DNA of 64,000 nucleotides. Source: Rhodobacteraceae bacterium QY30. GTDB taxonomy: Bacteria; Pseudomonadota; Alphaproteobacteria; Rhodobacterales; Rhodobacteraceae. Under the pieces are notes generated by a model. That model did not search any database. It was not told the origin of the DNA and saw nothing but the letters and a program-made list of their open reading frames with translations. Positions within the stretch are counted from its first letter, which is position 1; the number at the start of each line of letters is the position of its first letter. Both the position numbers and the translations under genes were made by a program. The stretch lies in NCBI GenBank assembly GCA_002356635.1, contig CP023455.1, positions 60,474-124,473 of the forward strand. The letters are read 5' to 3'. This document shows positions 36,462 through 44,778 of this stretch, one piece after another.

Positions 36462-37256
36462 TCAGTCCAGGAACTTGTAGAAGTCGGGCTTGCGCTTTTC
36501 GTTGAAGGCGTTGACGCCTTCCTTCGACTCCGGCGTCGCGTAGTACAGCTTCACCGCATGCAGCGCCAGGTTCGAGATGCCGCGGATCGAATCGCTGTCG
36601 GCGTTGAACGACCGCTTCAGGAAGGCCAGCGCGGTGGGCGAACGTTCGGCCAGCGTGTCGGTCCATTTCGTCACGGCGGCGTCCAGTTCGGCCTGCGGCA
36701 CGACCTTGTTCACCAGGCCCATGTCGGCGGCCTCGGCGGCGGTGTACATGTCGTTCAGGAACCAGATTTCCTTGGCTTTCTTTTCGCCAACGTGCCGCGC
36801 CAGCAGCGCCGTGCCCCAGCCGGCGTCAAACGACCCGACCTTGGGGCCGACCTGGCCGAATTTCGCGGTGTCGGAGGCGATGGTCAGGTCGCACAGCGTG
36901 GCCAGAACGTTGCCGCCGCCGATGGCAAAGCCGTTGACGCGCGCGATGACCGGCTTCGGCGTGTCGCGGATCAGGCCCTGCAGTTCGTCGATGGGCAGGC
37001 CGACGACGCCGCGGCCGTCATAGTTGCCTTCATGCGCGGACTGGTCGCCGCCGGTGCAGAATGCCTTGTCGCCCGCGCCGGTCAGCACGATGGACGCAAC
37101 GTCCTTGTCATTGCCGGCCAGGTGCAGGGCGCGGATCAGGTCCTCCAGGGTCTGGCCGCGGAACGCGTTGTAGACCTTGGGACGGTTGATGATGATCCAG
37201 GCGGCGCGGCCGCGGACTTCGTAGATGATGTCCTCGAACTGGGGGGCATCGGCCAT
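36462..37256 (-). CDS. badI: 2-ketocyclohexanecarboxyl-CoA hydrolase (BadI-like)
   Basis: A 264-residue crotonase of the MenB/BadI branch. FEDIIYEV, FCTGGDQSAHEGNYDGRG, GYAIGGG-like FAIGGGNVLAT and CDLTIAS, FGQVGPKVGSFDAGWGTA and the C-terminal VNAFNEKRKPDFYKF all follow R. palustris BadI as I remember it. That enzyme opens 2-ketocyclohexane-1-carboxyl-CoA hydrolytically to pimeloyl-CoA. The alternative is MenB, but no menaquinone genes are present and the BadH-like neighbour decides. ATG 37256 has GGAGG seven bases upstream. It has its own motif-bearing promoter at 37302-37328. Confidence 0.82.
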   Translation of the reverse strand: MADAPQFEDIIYEVRGRAAWIIINRPKVYNAFRGQTLEDLIRALHLAGNDKDVASIVLTGAGDKAFCTGGDQSAHEGNYDGRGVVGLPIDELQGLIRDTPKPVIARVNGFAIGGGNVLATLCDLTIASDTAKFGQVGPKVGSFDAGWGTALLARHVGEKKAKEIWFLNDMYTAAEAADMGLVNKVVPQAELDAAVTKWTDTLAERSPTALAFLKRSFNADSDSIRGISNLALHAVKLYYATPESKEGVNAFNEKRKPDFYKFLD

Positions 37257-37301
37257 GGGGGGTCCTCCTCGGGGATGGGGTCGCCGGAGCGAGATGTGAG
37301 T

Positions 37302-37328
37302 GCTACAGTATCGTAAGATAGCGTATCG
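37302..37328. promoter_or_regulatory. Regulon-type elements before badI
   Basis: CTACAGTATCGTAAGATAGCGTATCG lies 46-72 bases upstream of the badI start and just after the PaaI stop region. It combines TACAGTA, TATCGTAAG and AGCGTATCG elements found separately at other island promoters, suggesting two overlapping sites. Confidence 0.55.
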
Positions 37329-37790
37329 TCAAGGTTGCTGATGCGCGTCCCGGTCCTTGCGGTGGCGGATGCGGAAAATGGCGTTGCAGCGCGCGACGGG
37401 CGCGCCATCCGCGGTGATAAGCGCCTTCATGAACAACATCCGGCCCGTGGTGTGCAGGATTTCTGGCGTCGATTCGACCCAGGCGCCGATGGGCGTCGGG
37501 CCGATGTAGTCGATCGTCAGGCTGATCGTCGCCACCAGGTCGGGAACCTCGGGGTCATCCGCCGTGATCGCGGTCAGCATGTCCGCAAACGACGCGATCA
37601 TGCCGCCGTGACAGACGTTGCTGGGGTTGCGGTGCCGCGGCTTGACGCGGAACCCCATGTGCAGGCGACCATCGCGGCGACTGACGTAGTAGGGACCGGC
37701 CATGTAGTCGGCCTCTACCTGTTGGGGCAGCAGCGAAAATCCCACAGGGGGATTGTCGCCTGCCGCCGCTTCCTCCAGCAGGATCCGCAC
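37329..37790 (-). CDS. PaaI-family hotdog thioesterase
   Basis: A 153-residue single-hotdog protein. NVCHGGMIASFADM holds the HGG active-site turn of PaaI-type acyl-CoA thioesterases. It lies between badH (stop one base upstream of its GTG start, TGAcGTG) and badI, so it is translationally close to badH. It may hydrolyse stalled ring acyl-CoAs to recycle CoA. It is related in type, though not closely in sequence, to the protein at 18066-18494. No clear Shine-Dalgarno sequence precedes GTG 37790. Confidence 0.8.
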   Translation of the reverse strand: MRILLEEAAAGDNPPVGFSLLPQQVEADYMAGPYYVSRRDGRLHMGFRVKPRHRNPSNVCHGGMIASFADMLTAITADDPEVPDLVATISLTIDYIGPTPIGAWVESTPEILHTTGRMLFMKALITADGAPVARCNAIFRIRHRKDRDAHQQP

Positions 37791-37791
37791 G

Positions 37792-38562
37792 TCAGATCAT
37801 GTTCATCCCGCCCGAGACCGAAACGGTCTGGCCGGTGATGAAGCCCGCATCCGCCGACGCCAGGAAGGCAACGATGCCGGCGTAGTCTTCCGGTTCGCCC
37901 ATGCGCTTCAGCGGAATGCCGCGCACCATCGCGTCCTTCCACTTCACCGCGTCTTCGCCGGTGCCAAGAACCGATGCCATCATCGGCGTGTTGGTCGGGC
38001 CGGGGCACACGGCGTTCAACAGGACGTTGGACCGCGCCAGTTCCCGCGCCATCGACTTGGTGAAGGCGATGATGCCGCCCTTGCAGGCCGAATAGACAGC
38101 CTCGCCCGAGGTTCCGACCCGCGCCGCGTCGGACGCGATGTTGACCACCCGGCCGCCCTTGCGTTCCACCATGAGCGGGCAGACCGCCTTGTGCAGGTTG
38201 AGCGGTCCCTGCAGGTTGATGGCGATGATCTTGTTCCACAGGTCGGCGTCGGTCGACAGGAAGGGCGAAGGCTTGTCCCAGCCGGCGTTGTTGACCAGAA
38301 GCCAGATCGGGCCCAGGTCGGTTTCTACGGCTGCAACCGCCGCGTTCACCGCCCCCTGGTCGGCCACATCCAGCCCATAGACCTTGACGTTGACGCCTTT
38401 CGCGCGCGCTTCGGCTGCGGTTTCCTCGGCGGCTTCGGGCCGCAGATCGAAAATCGCGACGTTGCAGCCCTCGGCCGCAAGACGCAAGCTGATGGCGCGT
38501 CCGATTCCCTGGCCGCCACCGGTCACGATGGCCGTTTTGCCTTTCAGATCCTGCATTTGCAT
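37792..38562 (-). CDS. badH: 2-hydroxycyclohexanecarboxyl-CoA dehydrogenase (BadH-like SDR)
   Basis: A 256-residue SDR. The cofactor loop TGGGQGIG is at 14-21, the catalytic serine is Ser144 in NIASDAARVG, and Tyr157/Lys161 are in AVYSACKGG. LLVNNAGWDKPSPFLSTDADLW and SGEAVYSACKGG agree with BadH, which oxidises 2-hydroxycyclohexanecarboxyl-CoA to the 2-keto ester that BadI cleaves. ATG 38562 has GGGAG six bases upstream. It is first gene of the minus-strand badH-paaI-badI-transferase operon and divergent from the HMG-CoA-synthase-like gene across a motif-bearing 119-base gap. Confidence 0.8.
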   Translation of the reverse strand: MQMQDLKGKTAIVTGGGQGIGRAISLRLAAEGCNVAIFDLRPEAAEETAAEARAKGVNVKVYGLDVADQGAVNAAVAAVETDLGPIWLLVNNAGWDKPSPFLSTDADLWNKIIAINLQGPLNLHKAVCPLMVERKGGRVVNIASDAARVGTSGEAVYSACKGGIIAFTKSMARELARSNVLLNAVCPGPTNTPMMASVLGTGEDAVKWKDAMVRGIPLKRMGEPEDYAGIVAFLASADAGFITGQTVSVSGGMNMI

Positions 38563-38624
38563 GTTTCTCTCCCTGCAGGCCTCCCAATGACGCCCGCGTC
38601 AAAATTCCAAAATCATGAATTTAA

Positions 38625-38655
38625 TATGCTTGCGTACAATATGTTTGCAAGGTAT
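38625..38655. promoter_or_regulatory. Regulon-type elements between badH and the HMGCS-like operon
   Basis: ATGCTTGCGTACAATATGTTTGCAAGG (38626-38652) contains GCTTGCGTAC (38628-38637), identical through GCTTGCGTA to the arm at 11316, and a partly symmetrical TTTGCAAGG. It would control both divergent operons. Confidence 0.55.
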
Positions 38656-38681
38656 TTCTTGCGGCAAGCGGGAGGGTTCCT

Positions 38682-40115
38682 ATGACCGAAAGATACATTC
38701 AGGGCGTTGCGGGTTATCTGCCGCTGTTGCGCTTCGACAAGAAGGCCGCGCGGGCCGAGCTGCGCTGGTCAGGGCTGGGCGGATCGGGCCGGGGGCTGCG
38801 CGCCGTTGCCGGCTGGGATGAAGATGCGCTGACGATGGCCGTGGAAGCGGCGCGGAATGCCGTGGGGCAGGGCGCCCCGGCGCGGGTGACCTTCGCCTCC
38901 ACCTCGGCGCCGTTCACCGACCGGTCGCAGGCGGGATTGCTGGTCGATGCCCTTCACCTGCCGCGCGGGGCGGAATCGCTGGACGTGGCGGGCAGCCGCC
39001 GTTGCGCCGTCTCGGCGCTGGTGCGGTCTTTGCGGGGCGGATCGGGTGACGAACTGATCGCCGCCGGTGAAAAGCGCCGCGCGCAGCCGGGCAGTGCCCC
39101 GCATCTGGCCTGGGGCGATGGCGCGGGCGCGGTTCTGGTCGGCGATACGCCCGGTCTGGCGCGCGTTCTTGGCATGGCCACCATGAACATGGACCTGCTG
39201 GACAGCTACACCATCGCCGAAAAGGGCCTGCCCTACGCCGCCGAGGAACGCTTTGCCCGGGACGAAGCGGTGGCGCAGGTGCTGGTTCCGGCCGTGCGGC
39301 AGGCGCTGTCGGCGGCCGGGGTCGACGGCGCGGCCATCGCGCTGGCCGTGGTGCCGGAAGCGGTCGCGGGCAGCTACAAGGGGCTGGGCAAGCCCTGTGG
39401 TCTGACCGCCCCGAACCTGTGCGAGGAAATCACCGAAAAGGCCGGTGAACTGGGCGCTGCGGCGCCGCTGTTCGGGCTGGCCCTGGCGCTGGAACGCGCC
39501 AATCCGGGCGACCGGATCCTGCTGGTCGGCTTTGGCAATGGCGCCGATGTGCTGGTGCTGGAATCGCTGTCGCGGCCCGAACAGGCAACCGCGACCGAGG
39601 CGCTGGCCGAAGGGGTGTTGACCGCCAGCTATTCGCGGCTTCTGAACCTGACGGGCGGGGTTGATCTGGACTGGGGTCCGCGCGCCGAGGTGAACCAGAA
39701 GACCACTGCGACGGTGCTTGCGCGCCACGGCCGCGACATGCACGGCTTTGTCGGCGGCCGCGACCCGCGCGGCAACGTGCAGTTCCCCAAGACGCCGATC
39801 CCGGTTTCGCCCGAAGCCACCGGCCCGGAGCCATATGAGGATGTCGTGTTGCGCGACGTGCCGGCCCGCATGGCGTCGATCACGCAGGACCGGCTGAACT
39901 TCACCCCCGATCCGCCCTTCAACTTCGGCCTTGTGCAGTTCGAGAATGGCGCCCGCGTGGCGATGGAGGTTTGCGACGTGGAAGGCCCGGCGCCGCAGGT
40001 GGGTGACCCGCTGCGGATGCGGTTCCGCATCAAGGCGATCGACCGGCAGCGGATCTTCCGCACGTATTTCTGGAAAGCCGCGCCGCTGTCTCGGCCCGCG
40101 TTGGAGGTGAAGTGA
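38682..40115 (+). CDS. HMG-CoA synthase-like / OB-fold (DUF35) fusion protein
   Basis: A 477-residue protein in two parts. Residues 1-340 have the thiolase-fold, 3-oxoacyl-ACP synthase III / HMG-CoA synthase type, with a candidate nucleophile Cys108 (GSRRCAVSAL). Residues about 375-470 form an OB-fold of the DUF35/acyl-CoA-associated type (FGLVQFENGARVAMEVCDVE; VGDPLRMRFRIK), but I see no zinc-ribbon cysteines. In archaea the same three functions (thiolase, DUF35, HMG-CoA synthase) form one channelling complex; here two are fused and the thiolase is the next gene. ATG 38682 has GGGAGG six bases upstream. The reaction is unknown; a Claisen-type condensation or its reverse on a branched CoA ester is the best guess. 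Confidence 0.8.
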   Translation: MTERYIQGVAGYLPLLRFDKKAARAELRWSGLGGSGRGLRAVAGWDEDALTMAVEAARNAVGQGAPARVTFASTSAPFTDRSQAGLLVDALHLPRGAESLDVAGSRRCAVSALVRSLRGGSGDELIAAGEKRRAQPGSAPHLAWGDGAGAVLVGDTPGLARVLGMATMNMDLLDSYTIAEKGLPYAAEERFARDEAVAQVLVPAVRQALSAAGVDGAAIALAVVPEAVAGSYKGLGKPCGLTAPNLCEEITEKAGELGAAAPLFGLALALERANPGDRILLVGFGNGADVLVLESLSRPEQATATEALAEGVLTASYSRLLNLTGGVDLDWGPRAEVNQKTTATVLARHGRDMHGFVGGRDPRGNVQFPKTPIPVSPEATGPEPYEDVVLRDVPARMASITQDRLNFTPDPPFNFGLVQFENGARVAMEVCDVEGPAPQVGDPLRMRFRIKAIDRQRIFRTYFWKAAPLSRPALEVK

Positions 40116-41308
40116 TGGCAACCGGAATCAAGGACAAGGTCGTCATTGCCGGCATGGGCTGCACCCGGTTCGGCGAACGCTGGGACATGTCGTCGGACAT
40201 GCTCATGGTCGAGGCCTTCGAGGAGGCAACCCGCGACGCCGGGATCGAGCGCAACCGGATCGAGGCCGCCTGGCTGGGCGGGGCGCTGGATGACATCAAC
40301 GTCGGAAACTCGGCCATTCCGCTGGCCACCGCGCTGCGCCTGCCGCCGATGCCGGTGACGCGGGTGGAAAACATGTGCGCCACCGGCACCGAAGCCCTGC
40401 GCGCGGCGGTCTATGCCGTTGCCTCGGGCGCGGTTGACATCGCGCTGGCGCTTGGCGTCGAAAAGCTGAAGGACACCGGCTTTGGCGGCCTGCCGATCCG
40501 CACCAAGGGGTCGGTCAACGACCTGTGGATGCCCTACGGATCAGCCCCCGGCACCTTCGCGCAACTGGCGGGCGCCTATGCGGCCAAGCACGGCATCCCG
40601 GCGGCGGACCTGAAGCGCGCGATGGCGCATGTGTCGTGGAAAAGCCATCAGAACGGCGTTCACGCCGAAAAGGCCCACCTGCGCAAGGCCGTGACGATGG
40701 AGCAGATCCTGAACGCGCCGATGGTGGCTGACCCCTTGGGCCTTTACGATTGCTGCGGCGTGTCGGATGGCGCGGCGGCGGCGATCGTCTGCACCCCCGA
40801 AATCGCCCGTAGCCTGTCGCGTGACGCGCTGGTGTCGGTCAAGTCGGTGCAGGTCTGCGCCTCGAACGGCTGGGAAATGCAGTATGGCGAATGGGACGGA
40901 TCCTATGTCCGCAACACCCGCATCGCCGCGCAGAAAGCCTATCAGGAGGCGGGCATCTCGCCCAAGGATCTGGGCCTGACCGAGGTGCACGACTGCTTCT
41001 CGATCACGGAACTGGTCACGATGGAAGATCTGGGCCTGTCCGAAGATGGCCGCGCGGTATTCGACGTGCTGGATGGCAAGTTCGACGCCACGGGCAAGAT
41101 GCCCAGCCAGATCGACGGCGGGTTGAAATGCTTTGGCCATCCGGTCGGCGCCTCTGGCCTTCGCATGGCTTATGAAGTGTACACGCAGCTGAAGGGTCGC
41201 GCAGGCGCACGGCAACTGGCCAATATCGACTTCGGCCTGACGCACAACCTGGGCGGTCAGCCGTCGAACTCGGTCGCGGCGGTGTCGGTGCTGGGGCGCC
41301 TGGAATAA
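40115..41308 (+). CDS. Thiolase-family protein (SCPx-like acetyl-CoA acetyltransferase)
   Basis: A 397-residue thiolase-superfamily protein. Cys88 in ENMCATGTEAL is the acyl-enzyme cysteine; HDCFSITELV and KCFGHPVGASG give the later His residues of the SCPx/lipid-transfer-protein group. That group cleaves 3-ketoacyl-CoAs of branched or sterol side chains and often works with a DUF35 partner. ATG 40115 has GGAGG seven bases upstream and overlaps the previous stop; GTG 40112 is possible. The fused OB domain of the preceding gene is a natural partner. Confidence 0.87.
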   Translation: MATGIKDKVVIAGMGCTRFGERWDMSSDMLMVEAFEEATRDAGIERNRIEAAWLGGALDDINVGNSAIPLATALRLPPMPVTRVENMCATGTEALRAAVYAVASGAVDIALALGVEKLKDTGFGGLPIRTKGSVNDLWMPYGSAPGTFAQLAGAYAAKHGIPAADLKRAMAHVSWKSHQNGVHAEKAHLRKAVTMEQILNAPMVADPLGLYDCCGVSDGAAAAIVCTPEIARSLSRDALVSVKSVQVCASNGWEMQYGEWDGSYVRNTRIAAQKAYQEAGISPKDLGLTEVHDCFSITELVTMEDLGLSEDGRAVFDVLDGKFDATGKMPSQIDGGLKCFGHPVGASGLRMAYEVYTQLKGRAGARQLANIDFGLTHNLGGQPSNSVAAVSVLGRLE

Positions 41309-41322
41309 CGGAGGAAAAAAGC

Positions 41323-41775
41323 ATGGCAGGGAAGTATTACGAGGAATTCGAAGTGGGCCACGTCATCCGCCATGACGTGCGCCGCACTGTCACGGACTGG
41401 GACAACATGCAGTTTTCCACCATGACGATGAACCCGGCGGCGATCCACATCGACCACGAATATTGCAAGACGACCGAATTCGGCAAACCGCTGGTCAACA
41501 GCGTCTTTACGCTCGGGCTGGTGGTGGGCCTGTCCGTGGGCGACACGACGCTGGGCACGACCATCGGCAACCTTGGCTGGGAGGAGGTCAAGTTCCCGAA
41601 GCCGGTCTTTGCGGGCGACACGATCCGGTCGGAAACCGAAATCATCGCCAAGCGCGAATCGAAGTCGCGCCCGACGCAAGGCATCGTGACCTTCCTGCAT
41701 CGCGGCCTGAACCAGCGCGATGAAGTGGTCTGCGAATGCAAGCGCCTGGCCCTGATGATGAAGCGCCCGTCATGA
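41323..41775 (+). CDS. MaoC-family dehydratase
   Basis: A 150-residue single-hotdog hydratase. The segment FSTMTMNPAAIHIDHEYCKTTEFGKPLVNS resembles the hydratase motif region (D/N-x5-H around NPAAIHID). It is followed with ATGA overlap by a CitE-like lyase. This pair resembles the itaconyl-CoA or mesaconyl-type hydratase plus citramalyl/malyl-CoA lyase arrangement (RipB/RipC), suggesting hydration followed by C-C cleavage. GGAGG precedes ATG 41323. Substrate not established. Confidence 0.83.
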   Translation: MAGKYYEEFEVGHVIRHDVRRTVTDWDNMQFSTMTMNPAAIHIDHEYCKTTEFGKPLVNSVFTLGLVVGLSVGDTTLGTTIGNLGWEEVKFPKPVFAGDTIRSETEIIAKRESKSRPTQGIVTFLHRGLNQRDEVVCECKRLALMMKRPS

Positions 41776-42656
41776 AGCTGACGTCGCTTCTGTTCGTTCC
41801 CGCCGACAGCGAGAAGAAATTCGCCAAGGCCCGCGAAACCGGCGCCGACGGCCTGATCCTGGATCTGGAAGACAGCGTGGCCGGCCCGAACAAGGCCGCC
41901 GCGCGCCAGACGCTGGCATCATGGATCGACGCGCATCAGGGCCCGCGCGACTGGGGCTTCTGGGTGCGGGTCAATGCCTTTGACAGTGGCCTGACGCTGG
42001 ACGATCTGGCGGCGATCGTGCGCCCGGGGCTGGACGGGATCGTGCTGCCGAAGGCCAATGGCGCGCAGGATCTGGTGCGGATGGGCCATTGCCTGGATGC
42101 GCTGGAGGCGCGGGCCGGCATGGCGCAAGGCACCGTCCGGATCATCGTCGTGGCGACCGAAACCGCGCAGGCGATGTTCAACCTGGGCAGCTATGCGCCC
42201 GCCCATCCGCGCCTGGCCGCCCTGACCTGGGGGGCCGAGGATCTGTCGGCGGTGGTCGGATCGACCGCCAACAAGGACGACAGCGGCGACTGGTCGCAGC
42301 CCTATCAACTGGCGCGCAGCCTGTGCCTGATGGCGGCGGCGGCGGCCGAAGTTCCGGCGCTCGATACGCTTTATGCCGATTTCCGCGATGACGCCGGGCT
42401 GGAAGCCTCCTGCCGCGTGTCGCGCCGCGACGGGTTCGCGGGGCGTCTGGCCATCCATCCCGCGCAGGTCGCGGGCATCAACCGCGCCTTCGCGCCATCA
42501 GACGCCGATGTGGCGCTGGCACAGCGCATCGTCGCCGCCTTCGACGCCAACCCCGGTCTGGGGACCATCGGCATCGACGGCAAAATGTATGACATCCCCC
42601 ATCTGAAGCAGGCGCGCAGAACGCTGGCTTCCGTCGCGGAAAGGGTATCGGAATGA
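41772..42656 (+). CDS. HpcH/HpaI aldolase / CitE-like CoA-ester lyase
   Basis: A 294-residue TIM-barrel lyase of the citrate-lyase-beta/malyl-CoA/citramalyl-CoA lyase family. LFVPADSEKKFAKA and LILDLEDSVAGPNK (Asp31, Glu33, Asp34) form the N-terminal region; VATETAQAM and GAEDLSAVVG contribute the magnesium-binding Glu and Asp. It cleaves a 3-hydroxy-type CoA ester to acetyl-CoA (or another acyl-CoA) and an oxo-acid. ATG 41772 overlaps the MaoC stop and its own stop overlaps the next ATG, so three genes are coupled. It may remove a branch that blocks beta-oxidation. Confidence 0.85.
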   Translation: MKLTSLLFVPADSEKKFAKARETGADGLILDLEDSVAGPNKAAARQTLASWIDAHQGPRDWGFWVRVNAFDSGLTLDDLAAIVRPGLDGIVLPKANGAQDLVRMGHCLDALEARAGMAQGTVRIIVVATETAQAMFNLGSYAPAHPRLAALTWGAEDLSAVVGSTANKDDSGDWSQPYQLARSLCLMAAAAAEVPALDTLYADFRDDAGLEASCRVSRRDGFAGRLAIHPAQVAGINRAFAPSDADVALAQRIVAAFDANPGLGTIGIDGKMYDIPHLKQARRTLASVAERVSE

Positions 42657-43843
42657 GCAAGCATCACCCGGGCCAGACGCCCGAACAGATCGAGGAAACC
42701 CGCGCGCAGATCCGCGAAGGCGTCCGTGCCGTCGCGTCGCGCTTTGATGCCGATTACTGGCTGGCGCGCGATGAAGACGGTGAGTTTCCGCGCGAATACC
42801 ACCGCGCCATGGCCGATGCCGGCTGGCTGGGCATCACCATGCCCGAAGAATACGGCGGCGCGGGCCTGGGCGTGACCGAAGCCGCGATCATGATGCACGA
42901 AGTCGCCAGCCACGGCGGCGGAATGGCGGCGACCAGTTCGGTCCACATCAACCTGTTCGGGCCGCATCCGATCGTCGTCCACGGCACGCCGGAACAGAAG
43001 GCGGCCTGGATCCCCGGCCTGATCGCGGGCAAGGACCAGTGCGCCTTCGGCTTCACCGAACCGGACGCCGGGCTGAACACCACCCGCATCACGACCTTTG
43101 CCGAAAAGGTTCCCGGTGGCTACCGCGTGAACGGCCGCAAGGTCTGGACCTCGACGGGGCAGGTCGCCAACAAGATCATGCTGCTGACGCGGACCACGAA
43201 ATACGAAGACGCCAAGCGCCCGACCGACGGCATTTCGATCTTCTACACGGATCTGGATCGTTCGAAGATCGAAGTGCAGCGCATCCCGAAGATGGGCCGC
43301 AAGGCGGTGGACAGCAACGCGATCTTCATCGACGACCTGTTCATCCCCGATGAACATCTGATCGGGCAGGAAGGCAAAGGCTTCAGCTATATCCTTGACA
43401 GCCTGAACCCGGAACGGGTGCTGATCGCGGTGGAAGCCATCGGCATCGGCCAGGACGCACTGCGCCGCGCCACGCAATACGCCAAGGAACGGGTGGTCTT
43501 CGACCGGCCCATCGGCCAGAACCAGGGCATCCAGCATCCGCTGGCGGAACGCTGGATGTATCTGGAAGCCGCCTGGCTGATGGCGATGAAGGCCGCCGAG
43601 CTTTATGACAACGGCAAGCCCTGCGGCGCCGAGGCAAACAGCGCCAAGTTCCTGGGCGCCCGCGCCGGGTATGAGGCCGCCGAACGCGCGATCTTCACCA
43701 TGGGTGGCTTTGGCTATGCCAAGGAATACCACGTCGAACGGCTGTTCCGCGAAGTGGCCGTGACCCGCATCGCCCCGATCACCGAACAGCTGATCATGTC
43801 CTTCATCGCGGAAAAGGTCCTTGACCTGCCGAAATCCTACTGA
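42653..43843 (+). CDS. Acyl-CoA dehydrogenase
   Basis: A 396-residue acyl-CoA dehydrogenase. Glu in LNPERVLIA occupies the helix-G catalytic position; the MCAD-type C-terminal loop is replaced by APITEQLIMSF. GFTEPDAGLNTTRI is the flavin contact, with AGLN in place of the common GSD. The N-terminus (about 1-30) is longer than in the other family members here. It overlaps the CitE-like stop (ATGA) and is followed by the MFE-2-type SDR and hydratase-2, giving a full dehydrogenation, hydration, oxidation, thiolysis set within one operon. Confidence 0.87.
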   Translation: MSKHHPGQTPEQIEETRAQIREGVRAVASRFDADYWLARDEDGEFPREYHRAMADAGWLGITMPEEYGGAGLGVTEAAIMMHEVASHGGGMAATSSVHINLFGPHPIVVHGTPEQKAAWIPGLIAGKDQCAFGFTEPDAGLNTTRITTFAEKVPGGYRVNGRKVWTSTGQVANKIMLLTRTTKYEDAKRPTDGISIFYTDLDRSKIEVQRIPKMGRKAVDSNAIFIDDLFIPDEHLIGQEGKGFSYILDSLNPERVLIAVEAIGIGQDALRRATQYAKERVVFDRPIGQNQGIQHPLAERWMYLEAAWLMAMKAAELYDNGKPCGAEANSAKFLGARAGYEAAERAIFTMGGFGYAKEYHVERLFREVAVTRIAPITEQLIMSFIAEKVLDLPKSY

Positions 43844-43857
43844 GCCGGAGCAGACCA

Positions 43858-44775
43858 ATGACCAAGATGATGGATGGCAAGGTTGTGCTGGTGACCGGCG
43901 CGGGCCGGGGCGTCGGACGCGGCATCGCGCTGGAAATGGCGCGCGCCGGTGCGGCCGTGGTGGTCAACGACCTGGGCGTGTCGCTGCAAGGCGCGGACGA
44001 AGGCGGGGTTTCGCCCGCGCAGGAAGTGGTGAACGAGATCCTCGCCATGGGTGGGTCGGCGGTCGCCAACTTTGATTCCGTTGCGTCCTGGGACGGCGGT
44101 CAGGCAATGGTGCAGGCGGCGCTGGACAATTTCGGCCGCATCGACGCGGTGGTGAACAACGCCGGCAACCTGCGCGACGTTCTGTTCCACAAGATGACGG
44201 AAGAAGACTTTGATGCCGTGATCGCCGTTCACCTGAAGGGCACCTTCAACGTCAGCCGCGCCGCCGCGCCGCATTTCAAGGAACAGGGATCGGGCGCCTA
44301 TGTCCACATGGCCTCGACCTCGGGGCTGATCGGCAACATGGGGCAGGCCAACTACATGTCGGCCAAACTGGGCATCGTGGCGCTGTCGAAGTCGATCTCG
44401 ATCGACATGGCGCGATTCAACGTGCGGTCGAACGCGGTGGCGCCCTTTGCCTGGACGCGGATGGTGTCGTCGATCCCGGATGAGACACCGGAACAGAAGA
44501 AGCGCGTCGAAGGGCTGAAGAAGCTGATCCCGGAAAAGGTCGCGCCCTTGTGCGTGGCGCTGTGTTCGGATGCCGGCAAGGGCGTGACGGGCCAGATCTT
44601 TGGCGCGCGCAACAACGAGATCTACCTGTTCTCGCAGCCGCGTCCCATTCGCACCGCGCACACGGCCGATGGCTGGACCCCGGAAGCCATCGCCGAACGG
44701 GTCTTTCCGCAGTTCCAGAACGATTTCTACCCGCTGCACAAGTCGGGCGACATCTTCACCTGGGATCCGGTCTGA
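43858..44775 (+). CDS. SDR, MFE-2-type 3-hydroxyacyl-CoA dehydrogenase
   Basis: A 305-residue SDR resembling the dehydrogenase domain of peroxisomal multifunctional enzyme 2: VVVNDLGVSLQG, an N-A-N-F-D-S-V stretch, VVNNAGNLRDVLFHKMTEEDFD, and catalytic Ser (STSG, about 153-156), Tyr166 and Lys170 in NYMSAKLG. The C-terminal 60 residues extend beyond standard SDRs, as in MFE-2. It oxidises 3R-hydroxyacyl-CoAs with NAD. The hydratase-2 encoded three bases downstream corresponds to the second MFE-2 domain, so the pair is a split MFE-2. Confidence 0.86.
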   Translation: MTKMMDGKVVLVTGAGRGVGRGIALEMARAGAAVVVNDLGVSLQGADEGGVSPAQEVVNEILAMGGSAVANFDSVASWDGGQAMVQAALDNFGRIDAVVNNAGNLRDVLFHKMTEEDFDAVIAVHLKGTFNVSRAAAPHFKEQGSGAYVHMASTSGLIGNMGQANYMSAKLGIVALSKSISIDMARFNVRSNAVAPFAWTRMVSSIPDETPEQKKRVEGLKKLIPEKVAPLCVALCSDAGKGVTGQIFGARNNEIYLFSQPRPIRTAHTADGWTPEAIAERVFPQFQNDFYPLHKSGDIFTWDPV

Positions 44776-44778
44776 CCG

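Noticed and set aside
36462..37256. MenB (naphthoate synthase) for the BadI-like crotonase
   Set aside because: Belongs to the same branch, but there are no menaquinone genes and the neighbour is a BadH-like SDR; the BadI-type segments are a closer match.
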